Positions 1 through 8,603 of a stretch of DNA of 58,184 nt are shown here, piece by piece (within the stretch, counting starts at the first letter, position 1; every line of letters begins with the position of its first letter). Origin of the DNA: an uncultured beta proteobacterium (lineage in GTDB: Bacteria; Pseudomonadota; Gammaproteobacteria; Burkholderiales; Rhodocyclaceae); contig CAJBYR010000280.1 in the NCBI GenBank assembly GCA_903959855.1, positions 1 through 58,184 on the forward strand, given 5' to 3'. The notes under the pieces were generated by a model. The model saw nothing but the letters and a program-made list of their open reading frames with translations, was not told the origin of the DNA and ran no database searches. The position numbers were made by a program, and so were the translations under genes.

Positions 1-2
1 CA

Positions 3-287
3 TCGGCTGGTTCCGGTGATGGCTCGGGCAAGGCCGACACCGAGGGCAAGACGGAGGGCTCTGGCAAGACCGATGGAGCAAGTACCGGATCAACCGGCCG
101 TGGCAAGGACGGCGGCGGAACGGATACGGGCGGCAAGACCGCCGCTCAGGAGTCATCAGGCAGTTCGGCCGCTCCAAAACAGACCGTACAGGGAAGTCAA
201 TCGGCCGCAACGCCTCCCCCCGCACCTCCGCCATCAGGCCTGACAACATCGCAGTCCAGTACCGGCCCTGATTGTTCCGTGCAGTAG
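3..287 (+). CDS. C-terminal fragment of a Gly/Ser/Lys-rich low-complexity protein (5' truncated)
   Basis: Frame 3 is open from the window edge to a TAG at 285-287 and is absent from the ORF track because no start lies inside the window. The 94 visible residues are dominated by Gly, Ser, Thr, Lys, Asp and Glu (for example GSGKADTEGKTEGSGKTDG) and change to Gln, Ala and Pro near the end (ATPPPAPPPSG). No fold is recognisable. It looks like the disordered tail of a larger secreted or envelope protein. The 75-residue ORF at 16-243 is an arginine-rich frame shadow of it. Function is unknown; I am fairly sure only that this is the coding frame. Confidence 0.5.
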   Translation, partial: SAGSGDGSGKADTEGKTEGSGKTDGASTGSTGRGKDGGGTDTGGKTAAQESSGSSAAPKQTVQGSQSAATPPPAPPPSGLTTSQSSTGPDCSVQ

Positions 288-387
288 GAGGCCTTGTTAC
301 GCCGCCGTTGCTGCACCTGAAGCAACGGCAGACGCTTTTGCACACATGTCAGCACACTGCCCGGCGGAGGGGCTGTGATGTTGCTAT

Positions 388-477
388 TGGCGGATGGGGT
401 GAGATTCGAACTCACGAACGTCTTGCGACGTCGCCGGTTTTCAAGACCGGTGCATTCAACCGCTCTGCCACCCATCC
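388..477 (-). tRNA. serT: tRNA-Ser(UGA)
   Basis: Read on the minus strand, the 90-nt sequence begins GGATGGGTGGCAGAGCGGTT and ends TCC-G-CCA, so the acceptor stem GGATGGG/CCCATCC closes, the discriminator is G and CCA is encoded. The anticodon arm ACCGG-TCTTGAAAA-CCGG places anticodon TGA, which reads UCN serine codons. A long variable arm (cgacgtc-gcaa-gacgt type stem) is typical of class II tRNA-Ser. The T-loop GTTCGAATC is present. It lies downstream of the crotonase operon on the same strand. The short ORFs drawn across it are spurious. Confidence 0.96.
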
Positions 478-526
478 GTCGGGGCGCGGATTTTAGCATC
501 GCGCTTTGCTGCCACGCTCGCGTGGC

Positions 527-1297
527 TCAGCCGAACCTGGAGAAATCCGGTTTGCGCTTTTCGAAGAAGGCGGCAAACGCCTCCTTGGCTTCCGGCGACA
601 CCAGGCGCTGACGAAATACATCCGCCTCGGCGCGCATGGTTTCGCCAATCAATACCTGTTGCGATCGCTTCAGTAGTTGTTTGGTGAGTCGTATCGACGC
701 CGCCGGCTGTGCCACCAGCTTGCGGCAGCGCTCAAGGGCGTGCTCAATCACTTGTCCGTCCGGCAGTACGGCATTCACCAGTCCCAGTTCGAAGGCAGTC
801 TGGGCATTGAAAACTTCGCCCAGCATCAACAGCTCCGCAGCGCGGGCGTATCCGGCGCGCAAGGGTAGCAAAAGGCTGGATGCAGCTTCGGGAGTCAGGC
901 CCAGATTGGCGAAGGGCAGGGCGAACCGGGTGCCCGCTCCCGCATAGGCCAGGTCGCAATGCAGCAGCATGGTGGTGCCGACGCCAACTGCAACGCCTTC
1001 GACGGCGGCGACAAATGGCTTTTCGAGCTCCGAGAAGCCCTTGATGAAGCGGAACACCGGTGCGCTGTCGTCCATCGGCGGTGTCGCAAGAAAGTCGGCC
1101 AGATCGTTGCCCGCGGTAAAGCTGCCGCCGCTACCCGAGATCAGGATCACGCGCACGGCAGGATCCTTTTCCGCATCGGCGAGGGCATCGGCCATCGACT
1201 GGTACATGGCGGCGGTCAGCGCGTTTTTCTTCTCCGGCCGCGCCATCTCGATGTGGCAAATGCCATTGAGCACCGCAACATTCACTGCGCTCGTCAT
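527..1297 (-). CDS. Enoyl-CoA hydratase/isomerase (crotonase) family protein
   Basis: A 256-residue crotonase-fold protein, the normal family length. The first oxyanion-hole segment is seen as GSFTAGNDL and the second as VAVGVGTTMLLHCDLAYAG. In classical hydratases the second segment carries a catalytic Glu (GGGxE); here that position is Thr, while the other Glu in LGLTPEAASSL is kept. That single-Glu arrangement is closer to enoyl-CoA isomerases or specialised crotonases than to a standard hydratase. The start overlaps the end of the upstream GST gene by four bases (ATGA), so it is the third gene of an acyl-CoA ligase/GST/crotonase operon, probably in fatty-acid or aromatic-acid degradation. 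The exact substrate cannot be read from the sequence. Confidence 0.9.
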   Translation of the reverse strand: MTSAVNVAVLNGICHIEMARPEKKNALTAAMYQSMADALADAEKDPAVRVILISGSGGSFTAGNDLADFLATPPMDDSAPVFRFIKGFSELEKPFVAAVEGVAVGVGTTMLLHCDLAYAGAGTRFALPFANLGLTPEAASSLLLPLRAGYARAAELLMLGEVFNAQTAFELGLVNAVLPDGQVIEHALERCRKLVAQPAASIRLTKQLLKRSQQVLIGETMRAEADVFRQRLVSPEAKEAFAAFFEKRKPDFSRFG

Positions 1298-1959
1298 TTC
1301 TTTAACCGTGACATGTAGGTTTCCATTGCGGATTTGCGATCGTCATTGACTTTCAGGGCATGGGGACGCTCGCCGATCATTTTGAGGTAGGCCTTGGCCT
1401 GTGGCAGAAGTTCATCGATGAAATCCCGGCCATAAATCTTGCGTGTGCTTTGGCTGATCAGGGGCAAATGTACCCAGGCGGCGCAGTCGGCGTGGGTGAA
1501 GTGGTCACCGCCGATGAACGGGGAGAAGCGGGCCAGGCGAGCCAGGCTGCGCAAACCTTTCTCCAGTAACGGTGCGACTTCGGCTTTGGTTTCGTCAGAC
1601 ACCGTGCCGCCGAAGAATGCCTCTTTGTACAGACGGCGTGCAGGCAATTCCAGATGCAGCTCGATATGCTCGATCAACTCGCGGCAACGGGCCCGGGCAT
1701 ACAGGTCCTGCGGATACAAAGGGGGCTCGGGCCAGCTGTCCTCGATGAATTCGGTGAGTACCTGGGATTCGCTGAGCACACCTTTCAGTGTGCGCAGGAA
1801 GGGCACCTTCCCCATCGGCGACTCACTGAGCATTTCCTCGTTTTGCGAGGGGTACGCGACGGCTTCGGAAAAAGGGACGCCTTTTTCCAGGAGAGACAGC
1901 TTGACCTTGTTGTAGTAGTTGCTGACGGCAAAGCCGCAGAGGGTGATTGGTGTAGTCAA
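1294..1959 (-). CDS. Glutathione S-transferase family protein (TTG start)
   Basis: About 221 residues with the thioredoxin-like GST N-terminal domain ([32 protein letters not shown], then [12 protein letters not shown] for glutathione gamma-glutamyl contacts) followed by the all-helical C-terminal domain. The track starts it at 2052, inside the upstream ligase and without homology-like sequence. A TTG at 1959 follows the ligase stop directly and has a GGAG-type ribosome site in CCTGGAGCCTGA, so I prefer that start. It sits between an acyl-CoA ligase and a crotonase in one operon, which suggests an accessory role such as detoxifying or isomerising an intermediate of the same pathway. Substrate unknown. 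Confidence 0.87.
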   Translation of the reverse strand: MTTPITLCGFAVSNYYNKVKLSLLEKGVPFSEAVAYPSQNEEMLSESPMGKVPFLRTLKGVLSESQVLTEFIEDSWPEPPLYPQDLYARARCRELIEHIELHLELPARRLYKEAFFGGTVSDETKAEVAPLLEKGLRSLARLARFSPFIGGDHFTHADCAAWVHLPLISQSTRKIYGRDFIDELLPQAKAYLKMIGERPHALKVNDDRKSAMETYMSRLKK

Positions 1960-1960
1960 T

Positions 1961-3586
1961 TCAGGCTCCAGGAAAACGGTATTCGCGCAGCCGGTCGCGC
2001 AGCTGCAGCTTGGACAACTTGCCGGTCGCGGTGTGCGGCAGATCGTCGACAAAGATTACGTCGTCAGGTATCCACCATTTGGCGACCTTCCCGTCATAGA
2101 AGGCGATCAATTCATCGCGGCCGACTTCCTGCCCCGGCTTCTTGACGACGACCAGCAGCGGGCGTTCGTCCCACTTCGGGTGCGCGGCGCCGATCACGGC
2201 AGCTTCGGCCACCGCAGGGTGGGCGACCGCAATATTTTCCAGATCGATCGAGGATATCCATTCGCCGCCGGACTTGATGACGTCCTTGGAGCGATCGGTG
2301 ATCTGCATGTAGCCGTCGGGATCGATGGTGGCAACGTCGCCGGTGGGAAACCAGCCGTCGCGCAGCGGATTGCCGCCTTCGCTCTTGAAATAGCCGCTGG
2401 TAATCCAGGGGCCGCGCACCATCAGGTCGCCAAAGGCCTTGCCATCGTTGGGCAGGGTAGTGCCGTCACCATCGACGATCTTCAGTTCGACACCGAAGAT
2501 TCCGCGGCCCTGCTTGAGGCGAATGCGATCACGTTCCTCCGCAGAGAGGGCGAGGTGCTTGAACTTGTAGGTGTTGACCGTGCCCAGCGGGCTCATCTCC
2601 GTCATGCCCCAGGCATGCAGCACGGTGATGCCGAAATGCTCGTCGAAGGCGCGGATCATGGCCGGCGGTGCCGCGGAGCCGCCGATCACCAGCCGCTTGA
2701 CGGTGGATAGCTTGAGCTTGTTGCCCTGCAGATATTGCAGCAGACCGAGCCAGATGGTCGGCACGCCGGCAGACATGGTCACGCCTTCCTCTTCGAACAT
2801 CGCATAGAGGCTGGCGCCGTCCAGGTGCGGCCCCGGCATGACGAGCTTGGCGCCGGTCAGGGCGCAGGCATAGGGCAGGCCCCAGGCATTGACGTGGAAC
2901 ATCGGCACCACGGGCAGGATGCAGTCGCGGGCCGAACCGCCGAGTGCGTCCGGCAGGCTGGAACCATAGGCATGGAGTACCGTCGAGCGATGCGAATACA
3001 GCACCCCCTTGGGGTTGCCGGTGGTTCCCGAGGTGTAGCACAGCGAGGATGCCGTGTTCTCGTCGAACTCCGGCCACTCGAAATCGTCGCCTTGTGCGGC
3101 AACGAGGTCTTCGTAGCACTGCAAGCCTGGAATCGTGTTTTCCGGAATCTCGTCGCGCTTGCACAGGATGACCCAGCTCTTGACGCCCGGACAGTGGGGA
3201 ATCAGTGCCTCGACCAGCTTGACGAAGGTGACGTCAAAAAAGATGAAGCGATCGTCGGCGTGATTGACGATGTAGGAAATCTGCTCGGGAAACAGGCGCG
3301 GGTTGATGGTGTGGCAGATCGCCGCCATGCCCGAAACGGCGTAATAGATTTCAAAGTGCCGGTGCGTGTTCCAGGCCAGCGTGCCTATCCGGTCCTCGGC
3401 CTTGACGCCGAGAGCGATCAGGGCCTTTGCCAACTGGCGCGAGCGCTTGGCGGCGGCGGCATAGGTGTAGCGATGGGTGCCGCCGACCGCCAGGCGGGAC
3501 ACGATTTCGGTATCGCCGTGATTCGCTTCGGCATGCCGCAGCAGTCCGGAAATCATGAGCGGCTGATTCATCATCAGGCCAAGCAT
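1961..3586 (-). CDS. Acyl-CoA synthetase (AMP-dependent, medium/long-chain type)
   Basis: A 541-residue member of the adenylate-forming enzymes, which activate carboxylic acids to acyl-AMP and then acyl-CoA. The P-loop [12 protein letters not shown], the A5 motif GMTEMSPLG, the A7/A8 hinge [21 protein letters not shown] and the catalytic A10 lysine in HTATGKLSK are all intact. Its opening and overall organisation resemble the fatty-acid/methylthiopropionate ligase group rather than acetyl-CoA synthetase. The ATG at 3586 is preceded by GAGGAGATGTTCAG, a good ribosome site. It is the first gene of the operon that continues with the GST and crotonase, consistent with fatty-acid or related acid catabolism. 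Confidence 0.92.
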   Translation of the reverse strand: MLGLMMNQPLMISGLLRHAEANHGDTEIVSRLAVGGTHRYTYAAAAKRSRQLAKALIALGVKAEDRIGTLAWNTHRHFEIYYAVSGMAAICHTINPRLFPEQISYIVNHADDRFIFFDVTFVKLVEALIPHCPGVKSWVILCKRDEIPENTIPGLQCYEDLVAAQGDDFEWPEFDENTASSLCYTSGTTGNPKGVLYSHRSTVLHAYGSSLPDALGGSARDCILPVVPMFHVNAWGLPYACALTGAKLVMPGPHLDGASLYAMFEEEGVTMSAGVPTIWLGLLQYLQGNKLKLSTVKRLVIGGSAAPPAMIRAFDEHFGITVLHAWGMTEMSPLGTVNTYKFKHLALSAEERDRIRLKQGRGIFGVELKIVDGDGTTLPNDGKAFGDLMVRGPWITSGYFKSEGGNPLRDGWFPTGDVATIDPDGYMQITDRSKDVIKSGGEWISSIDLENIAVAHPAVAEAAVIGAAHPKWDERPLLVVVKKPGQEVGRDELIAFYDGKVAKWWIPDDVIFVDDLPHTATGKLSKLQLRDRLREYRFPGA

Positions 3587-3691
3587 CTGAACATCTCCTC
3601 TCTGTGTTGCTGGTCGTGCGCCAGCCTAGGGGAGGCAACCATAGCACTGGATGCGTCCGCGAACAATCCGCTTACTTCAGTATCGAGTGTT

Positions 3692-3710
3692 GGTTCCGCT
3701 TAGTGGAACC
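3692..3710. repeat. Short inverted repeat (hairpin) between queD and the ligase operon
   Basis: GGTTCC-gcttagt-GGAACC forms six-base perfect arms in the 149-base gap between the ends of queD and the start of the acyl-CoA ligase gene. There is no T tract on either side, so it is not a standard intrinsic terminator. It could be an operator or an RNA hairpin; nothing else supports a function. Confidence 0.3.
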
Positions 3711-3735
3711 GTACCTGGCCGGATGTGGCGCGGTA

Positions 3736-4179
3736 TCAGGGGCGCCCGGCGTCGGCCCAGCAGTTCGGCGTTTCGTAAAGCCGCACGCGTTCCAGCTGAA
3801 GATGGTTGCCGTAAGTATCGCGGTAGAGCGGGTCGAGTATGGCAAAGGCCAGGCTGGCGAGGTTCTCGGCGGTGGGCACGCGATCAAGCACCACCGTCTT
3901 GTGCTCCGGGAGGCTGGCAAGAAACCCGACCACCGGCAGATCCTTGCACCAGACCAGGAAGGCGTGATCCCAGAGGTCGACGACGTGGCGCTTGGCGATA
4001 GCCTTGACCTCGGAAAAGTCCATCACCATGCCGTCGTCCGGGCGCTCGGAGGCGTCGATGACTCCTCCGCTGAGCGTGATTTCGAGCGCATAGCGGTGCC
4101 CGTGCAAGTGCCGGCACTGGCTTTGGTGATTCGGGATTCGATGGCCCGCGTCGAATTCGAGGCGGCGGGTTATGCGCAT
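3736..4179 (-). CDS. queD: 6-carboxytetrahydropterin synthase (QueD-like)
   Basis: About 147 residues from the ATG at 4179, the normal length for the 6-pyruvoyl-tetrahydropterin synthase/QueD family. The zinc site appears as FDAGHRIP with HLHGHRY, and the catalytic Cys in HQSQCRHLHGH is present. The LDRVPTAENLASLAF segment matches the family pattern in which a Glu binds the pterin. QueD converts dihydroneopterin triphosphate to 6-carboxytetrahydropterin in queuosine/7-deazaguanine synthesis. The track start at 4311 would add 44 low-quality residues. The gene diverges from a radical SAM gene at 4305; that neighbour does not look like QueE by its CxxxCxxC spacing, so a shared pathway is not established. 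Confidence 0.88.
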   Translation of the reverse strand: MRITRRLEFDAGHRIPNHQSQCRHLHGHRYALEITLSGGVIDASERPDDGMVMDFSEVKAIAKRHVVDLWDHAFLVWCKDLPVVGFLASLPEHKTVVLDRVPTAENLASLAFAILDPLYRDTYGNHLQLERVRLYETPNCWADAGRP

Positions 4180-4304
4180 GGTCGGGGTCGCCCGGATTGT
4201 GGCAAAGTGTCCGCGATCGGCAGCGGACGAAGCTGCCGGATTATAGCGGCGGCAAATCGCCGTCCCGCCAGCGCCGACTTTCAAAATTGCCCACGCAACC
4301 CCGC

Positions 4305-5150
4305 ATGCCATCCAAAGCGCTCAGCACTACAGACCACTCCCGCGACAGCGCCGGCATGCGCTATGTATATCCGGTGATCTCCCGACGAGCCGGCGGCGTA
4401 TCGGTCGGGATCAACCTGAATCCCAACAACGCCTGCAACTGGCGCTGCATGTATTGCCAGGTTCCCGATCTCGTCCGCGGCGGGCCGCCGCCAATCGACC
4501 TTGGCTTGCTTGAGAGCGAACTGGATGGCTTCCTGCATTCGGCGACGGCAGGCGATTTCATGGCGACGCGCGTGCCTGCAGATTCGCGCCGTCTGGTCGA
4601 TGTGGCGTTTTCCGGCAACGGCGAACCGACCAGCGCCGCCGAGTTTGCCGGAGCGGTGGCGCTCGTCGGACGTGTGCTGGCGCAGCATGGATTGAGCGAT
4701 TCCATGCCGGTGCGTGTCATCACCAACGGCAGCCTGCTCGATCGCAAGGTGGTGCAGCACGGGCTTGCCCTGGTCGGAGGCATGGGCGGCGAAGTGTGGT
4801 TCAAGCTCGATGCCGGCTCGGCGGCTGGCATGGCGCGCATCAACGGCAGCCGCCTGCGCCCGGAGGCCGTCGCGCGGCGGCTGACCTTGTGCGCAGGCCT
4901 GGCCCCGACCTGGGTGCAGACCTGCCTGTTCAGCCTTGACGGCGCCGCGCCGGAAGAGCTTGAACTACGGGCTTACCTGGACTTGCTGCTACCCGTCGCC
5001 CCGTTGCTTGCCGGCGTGCATTTGTACGGTCTGGCGCGGCCTTCGATGCAACCCGAGGCGCCGCGATTGGGGCGCCTGCCGCAAGCCTGGATGGAGGGCT
5101 TTGCCGGGCGGCTCAGGGCCGGTGGCCTGGTCGTCCGGGTGAGCATCTGA
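4305..5150 (+). CDS. Radical SAM protein (COG0731/wyosine-synthetase-like Fe-S oxidoreductase)
   Basis: From the ATG at 4305 the protein has 281 residues. The radical SAM cluster motif CNWRCMYC lies at residues 44-51 (CxxxCxxC) within GINLNPNNACNWRCMYCQV, followed by a GNGEPT segment typical of SAM binding. The phrase around the cluster is reminiscent of the COG0731 group related to tRNA wyosine synthetases, but no wyosine pathway is expected in a bacterium, so the substrate is open. It is divergent from queD with about 125 bases between starts. A hairpin directly follows the stop. The track start at 4197 adds sequence that overlaps the queD start and is unlikely. Confidence 0.8.
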   Translation: MPSKALSTTDHSRDSAGMRYVYPVISRRAGGVSVGINLNPNNACNWRCMYCQVPDLVRGGPPPIDLGLLESELDGFLHSATAGDFMATRVPADSRRLVDVAFSGNGEPTSAAEFAGAVALVGRVLAQHGLSDSMPVRVITNGSLLDRKVVQHGLALVGGMGGEVWFKLDAGSAAGMARINGSRLRPEAVARRLTLCAGLAPTWVQTCLFSLDGAAPEELELRAYLDLLLPVAPLLAGVHLYGLARPSMQPEAPRLGRLPQAWMEGFAGRLRAGGLVVRVSI

Positions 5151-5187
5151 ATCGGCTTGTCGGCGAGCCGATCCAGCCTTTTCTGTG
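5151..5187 (+). terminator. Possible intrinsic terminator after the radical SAM gene
   Basis: ATCGGCT-tgtcggcg-AGCCGAT makes a seven-base perfect stem immediately after the stop codon, followed by a poor T-rich stretch (ccagccttttctg). It fits a weak intrinsic terminator before lysC. Confidence 0.4.
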
Positions 5188-5254
5188 CATCCGTTAAAAA
5201 CAAGCGCGGGTGACCTCGGGTAAAATCTGCGTTTTCGTTCGGCAGAGCATTTCG

Positions 5255-6493
5255 ATGGCATTGATTGTTCAAAAATACGGCGGGACCTCGATGGGCTCGC
5301 CCGAGCGCATCCGCAACGTCGCCCGGCGCGTTGCGCGCTGGAAGGCGCAGGGGCACCAGCTGGTGGTGGTGGTTTCGGCGATGAGCGGCGAAACCAATCG
5401 CCTGATCGCTTTGGCCAGGGATGTTTCGCCGCAGCCCGACGGGCGTGAGCTGGACGTCATGATTTCCACCGGCGAGCAGGTGACCATCGCCTTGCTGGCG
5501 ATGGCGCTCAAGGACATCGGCGTCGAGGCCCGCAGTTACACCGGCGGGCAGGTCAAGGTCCTGACCGACGCGACCTACACCAAGGCGCGCATCCTTCACA
5601 TTGACGAAAGCAACATGCGCCGCGATCTCGACAAGGGGACCGTGGTCATCGTCGCCGGCTTCCAGGGTGTCGACGAGGACGGAAACATCACCACCCTCGG
5701 CCGTGGCGGCTCGGATACCTCCGGCGTCGCCCTGGCGGCCGCGCTCAAGGCGGAGGAGTGCCAGATCTATACGGATGTCGACGGCGTATACACCACCGAT
5801 CCACGCATCGTTCCCGAGGCGCGCAAGCTGGAACGCGTCACCTTCGAGGAAATGCTGGAGTTGGCCAGCCTCGGCTCCAAAGTCCTGCAGATCCGTTCTG
5901 TGGAATTTGCCGGCAAATACAAGGTCAAGCTGCGCGTGCTTTCCAGTCTTGAGGAAGAGGGAAAGGAGACGTCCGGCACGCTGATTACTTTCGAGGAAGA
6001 CAAGAACATGGAACAACCGATCATTTCCGGCATCGCCTTCAATCGCGATGAAGCCAAGCTGACCGTGCTGGGCGTGCCTGACCGTCCCGGCATCGCCTAT
6101 CAGATCCTCGGTCCGATCGCCGAGAACAACATCGACGTCGACATGATCATCCAGAACGTCGGGCATGACGGCACCACGGATTTCTCGTTCACCGTGAATC
6201 GCGGCGACTATGCGCGTACCCGCACCATGCTGGAAGAGCAGATTTGCCCTGCCGTCGGTGCCCGTGCGATCAATGGCGACAACAAGATCTGTAAGGTGTC
6301 CGCGGTCGGCGTCGGCATGCGTTCGCATCCCGGTGTGGCGAGCAAGATGTTCCGTACCCTCGCCGAGGAGGGCATCAACATCCAGATGATTTCCACATCC
6401 GAAATCAAGATATCGGTGGTGGTGGACGAGAAGTATCTGGAGCTCGCCGTGCGCGTCCTGCATCGCGCTTTTGGCCTCGATCAGGCGCCCTGA
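5255..6493 (+). CDS. lysC: Aspartate kinase
   Basis: The 412-residue protein catalyses ATP-dependent phosphorylation of aspartate, the first step to lysine, threonine and methionine. It starts with the family signature ALIVQKYGGTSMG, followed by STGEQVTIALLAMAL, GGSDTSGVALAAAL and the two C-terminal ACT domains (VTFEEMLELASLGSKVLQ precedes them; LGVPDRPGIAYQIL and VGVGMRSHPGVASKMF are the ACT cores), which give feedback regulation. The ATG at 5255 gives the standard start; the track start at 5210 adds 15 residues of upstream sequence. It is a single-gene unit between two terminator-like hairpins. The 612-residue minus ORF 4973-6811 is its antisense shadow. Confidence 0.97.
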   Translation: MALIVQKYGGTSMGSPERIRNVARRVARWKAQGHQLVVVVSAMSGETNRLIALARDVSPQPDGRELDVMISTGEQVTIALLAMALKDIGVEARSYTGGQVKVLTDATYTKARILHIDESNMRRDLDKGTVVIVAGFQGVDEDGNITTLGRGGSDTSGVALAAALKAEECQIYTDVDGVYTTDPRIVPEARKLERVTFEEMLELASLGSKVLQIRSVEFAGKYKVKLRVLSSLEEEGKETSGTLITFEEDKNMEQPIISGIAFNRDEAKLTVLGVPDRPGIAYQILGPIAENNIDVDMIIQNVGHDGTTDFSFTVNRGDYARTRTMLEEQICPAVGARAINGDNKICKVSAVGVGMRSHPGVASKMFRTLAEEGINIQMISTSEIKISVVVDEKYLELAVRVLHRAFGLDQAP

Positions 6494-6510
6494 AGCGTCG
6501 TCGCGGCGGT

Positions 6511-6540
6511 AAAAGCCCCAGCATTGCGCCGGGGTTTTTT
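6511..6540. terminator. Intrinsic terminator shared by lysC and the convergent minus operon
   Basis: AAAAGCCCC-agcattgcgcc-GGGGTTTTTT: a CCCC/GGGG stem flanked by A and T runs, so it can act in both directions. It lies exactly between the ends of lysC (plus) and the flavodoxin-like gene (minus). Confidence 0.75.
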
Positions 6541-7032
6541 CTAGTAGATGCCCAAGGCGATGCCGGTCGCGAGTTGGGCTCCCAGATCGTGGCAGCGCAC
6601 CAGGTCTCCGGCTGCGATTGCCTTGGGTGCAAGAATTTCGTCCGGAGTCTGGGCGCGCGTGCAGACGATCAGCGGTTCGGCCACCGGCTTCAGGCGCCAC
6701 CCCGTGGCGATGCGCGCGATTTGGCGCGCGGCGTTGCTGCCGTCGCTGCCTGCGCAGATCAGTGACGCATACGGTCGGCCGTTGATCCGATCCAGCGCCG
6801 GATAGTAGCAACGGTCGAAAAAGTCCTTCATCACGCCCGAGATCGCCGCAAGATTTTCCGGGGTGGCGAACACATAGCCCTGCGCGTCGATCACGTCGTC
6901 CGGTGTTGCTTCCGGCGCGCGCAAAAGGCGCGTCGAAACACCGGTTTCCTGTTGCGCACCGGCAACAAGCGCTTCTGCCATTTGCCGTGTGCCATCGGTC
7001 ATCGAGTGGAAAACCACCAGCAGCGTCTTCAC
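6541..7032 (-). CDS. Flavodoxin/NAD(P)H-dependent FMN reductase-like protein
   Basis: 163 residues from a GTG at 7032. The N-terminus KTLLVVFHSMTDGTRQMAEAL is the flavodoxin-fold FMN phosphate loop, and YVFATPENLAAISGVMKDFFDRCYYP is the second conserved segment found in flavodoxin-like reductases. The track start at 7254 overlaps cytochrome c4 and is rejected. It is the last gene of the five-gene cytochrome operon, 14 bases behind the c4 stop. A soluble FMN protein at the end of a cytochrome operon may be a quinone or metal reductase, but no such specificity can be read here. Confidence 0.82.
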   Translation of the reverse strand: MKTLLVVFHSMTDGTRQMAEALVAGAQQETGVSTRLLRAPEATPDDVIDAQGYVFATPENLAAISGVMKDFFDRCYYPALDRINGRPYASLICAGSDGSNAARQIARIATGWRLKPVAEPLIVCTRAQTPDEILAPKAIAAGDLVRCHDLGAQLATGIALGIY

Positions 7033-7046
7033 GGCTTGCGCCTGCC

Positions 7047-7655
7047 TCAATCGAGGCCGGAGAGGAAGTGGCTGACTGCCCGAATTTCCTGATCCGTCAT
7101 CTTCGACGCCACGGAATGCATCAGGGTCTGGTCGGTGGTTCGCGAGCGTTCGATGAACCGGCGCAGCTGCAGCTCCAGGTAGTCGGCATGCTGTCCGGCC
7201 AGGCGCGGCAACATCTGGCCGCCGCGTGCGGTCGGACCGTGACAGACATAGCACGCAGCAACTCCACTGGCCGGGTTGCCCTGCATATAGAGGGCACGTC
7301 CCAGGGCGCCAAGCTGTTCGTCAGTGACGGGTGTCGGCTTCAGCGGCCGGGTGCTGAAGTAGCGGGCCAGTTGCACAATATCGTCGCCGCTCAGATCGGC
7401 CAGTTGCGGCTCCATGACAGGGCTGCGGCGCGCCCTGCTCTTGAAGTTGAACATCTGCTGCACCAGGTAATTGGCATTCTGGCCGCTCAATTTGGGAAAC
7501 ATCGCGTTGTTTCCCTGGCCGCCTTGTCCGTGACAGGATTCGCAACGTTCGCTGGCGATTTTTTCGATCCGCTCCGGGCCCGGAGGGGCCGCGGCGAGGC
7601 TGGTCGTCGCGATGGCCAGAAGCAGCAGTGAACTTGCGCTGAGCTTGATTCGCAT
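7047..7655 (-). CDS. Diheme cytochrome c4
   Basis: 202 residues starting at MRIKLSASS with a Sec signal peptide ending near SLAAA. Two class I domains each carry one heme: CESCH at about residue 38 and CYVCH near 135. The segments following them (FPKLSGQNANYLVQQMFNFKSRARR and LPRLAGQHADYLELQLRRF) are the classic duplicated cytochrome c4 repeat, and distal Met ligands are available in SPVMEP and TLMHSVA. It is a periplasmic electron carrier, usually delivering electrons to terminal oxidases. The track start at 7703 is too early. It sits between the M48 protease gene (37-base gap) and the flavodoxin-like gene. Confidence 0.93.
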   Translation of the reverse strand: MRIKLSASSLLLLAIATTSLAAAPPGPERIEKIASERCESCHGQGGQGNNAMFPKLSGQNANYLVQQMFNFKSRARRSPVMEPQLADLSGDDIVQLARYFSTRPLKPTPVTDEQLGALGRALYMQGNPASGVAACYVCHGPTARGGQMLPRLAGQHADYLELQLRRFIERSRTTDQTLMHSVASKMTDQEIRAVSHFLSGLD

Positions 7656-7692
7656 TGCGGTGTCTCCGTTTGAGTTTGCTTTCCGGCAGCGT

Positions 7693-8598
7693 TCAGTTCC
7701 CACTATGCATCAATTGCCTGAGATTCTCGATGCGTTCCTCGCCGCCGGGGTGGGTGCTGAGGAATGGCATCCCCGAACTGCCGCTGGCGGCAAGCAGGTG
7801 GCGTTGCAGGCGGATGGCCCCGTCAGCAGCAAACCCCGCCTTGCGCATGTAGTCGAGGCCGGCGCGATCCGCCTCGCGCTCGTCGTCCCGGCTGTAGGCA
7901 CGGGTGGCCAGTACCGCCGTGGCATCTGTGGCCATGCTGGCGAAAGGCAAGCCGAACGCCGACAGCACAGCGCCCGCGAGGGAACTCGCCACCTCCGTGC
8001 GCTGGCGCCGGTCAATCTGCTTTTTGAGATGTTCGAGGCGCAAATGCGCCAGTTCATGACCGATCAGCGCCGCCCAGGCATCGTCATCGTCCGCCAGTAG
8101 TCTGACCATGCCCTGGCTGATGGCAATTGTGGGTTGGCTGTCGTTATAGAAAGCGAAGGCATTGACGGCGCCCGAGGCCAGAATTGCCAGTTCCGGTTTC
8201 GGTACTCCGTCATGTGTTTGCAGCAATCTATCGGCGATGGCCTTAATTTTCCGGGCCATGGATGTATCCATGGCGCCGTGGATGCCCTGGGGGCTGCGCA
8301 GCACGATGGCGGGTTGATCGACGCGCGCCAGTTCGTCGAGGCTCCAGAGAGTCATCCCGGTGTCCCCTTGATGAGCCGCCTGCCTGTGATTTGGCGGCGA
8401 CTGGCCTTGGTGCGAGACTCCGGGTGCGGCGCAGCCGGCGGTCATTGTTGTCACGGCGAGAACCACCAGCAGCAAGCTTGCCTGCGATGCCCGTGCTCGC
8501 GGCCCGGTGATCAATCCCTGCAATGTCGGAGAGTCGCAGCGCTTCCTGCGGAACGGATTTGATTCCGCTGGCAACACGAAAGTCGGCGCCGGTGCCAC
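7693..8598 (-). CDS. M48-family metalloprotease, predicted lipoprotein
   Basis: 301 residues from a GTG at 8598, six bases after the stop of the preceding cytochrome gene. A hydrophobic stretch ending in a lipobox (VTTMTAGC) suggests an outer-membrane lipoprotein; an internal start nearer this signal is possible. The zinc site is complete: HELAH (HExxH) plus the downstream EREAD Glu ligand about 60 residues later. This is the M48 architecture of periplasmic proteases such as BepA/LoiP that act on outer-membrane proteins. Placement between multiheme cytochrome genes suggests quality control of envelope cytochromes or their conduit, which is inference. Confidence 0.88.
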   Translation of the reverse strand: MAPAPTFVLPAESNPFRRKRCDSPTLQGLITGPRARASQASLLLVVLAVTTMTAGCAAPGVSHQGQSPPNHRQAAHQGDTGMTLWSLDELARVDQPAIVLRSPQGIHGAMDTSMARKIKAIADRLLQTHDGVPKPELAILASGAVNAFAFYNDSQPTIAISQGMVRLLADDDDAWAALIGHELAHLRLEHLKKQIDRRQRTEVASSLAGAVLSAFGLPFASMATDATAVLATRAYSRDDEREADRAGLDYMRKAGFAADGAIRLQRHLLAASGSSGMPFLSTHPGGEERIENLRQLMHSGN

Positions 8599-8603
8599 GG
8601 TGA

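Noticed and set aside
1919-3703. Plus-strand ORFs of 263 and 322 residues
   Set aside because: Shadows of the acyl-CoA synthetase gene on the minus strand.
4973-6811. 612-residue minus-strand ORF
   Set aside because: It is antisense to lysC, whose plus-strand protein is intact and full of conserved motifs; the minus product is His/Asp/Arg-rich with no recognisable domain.
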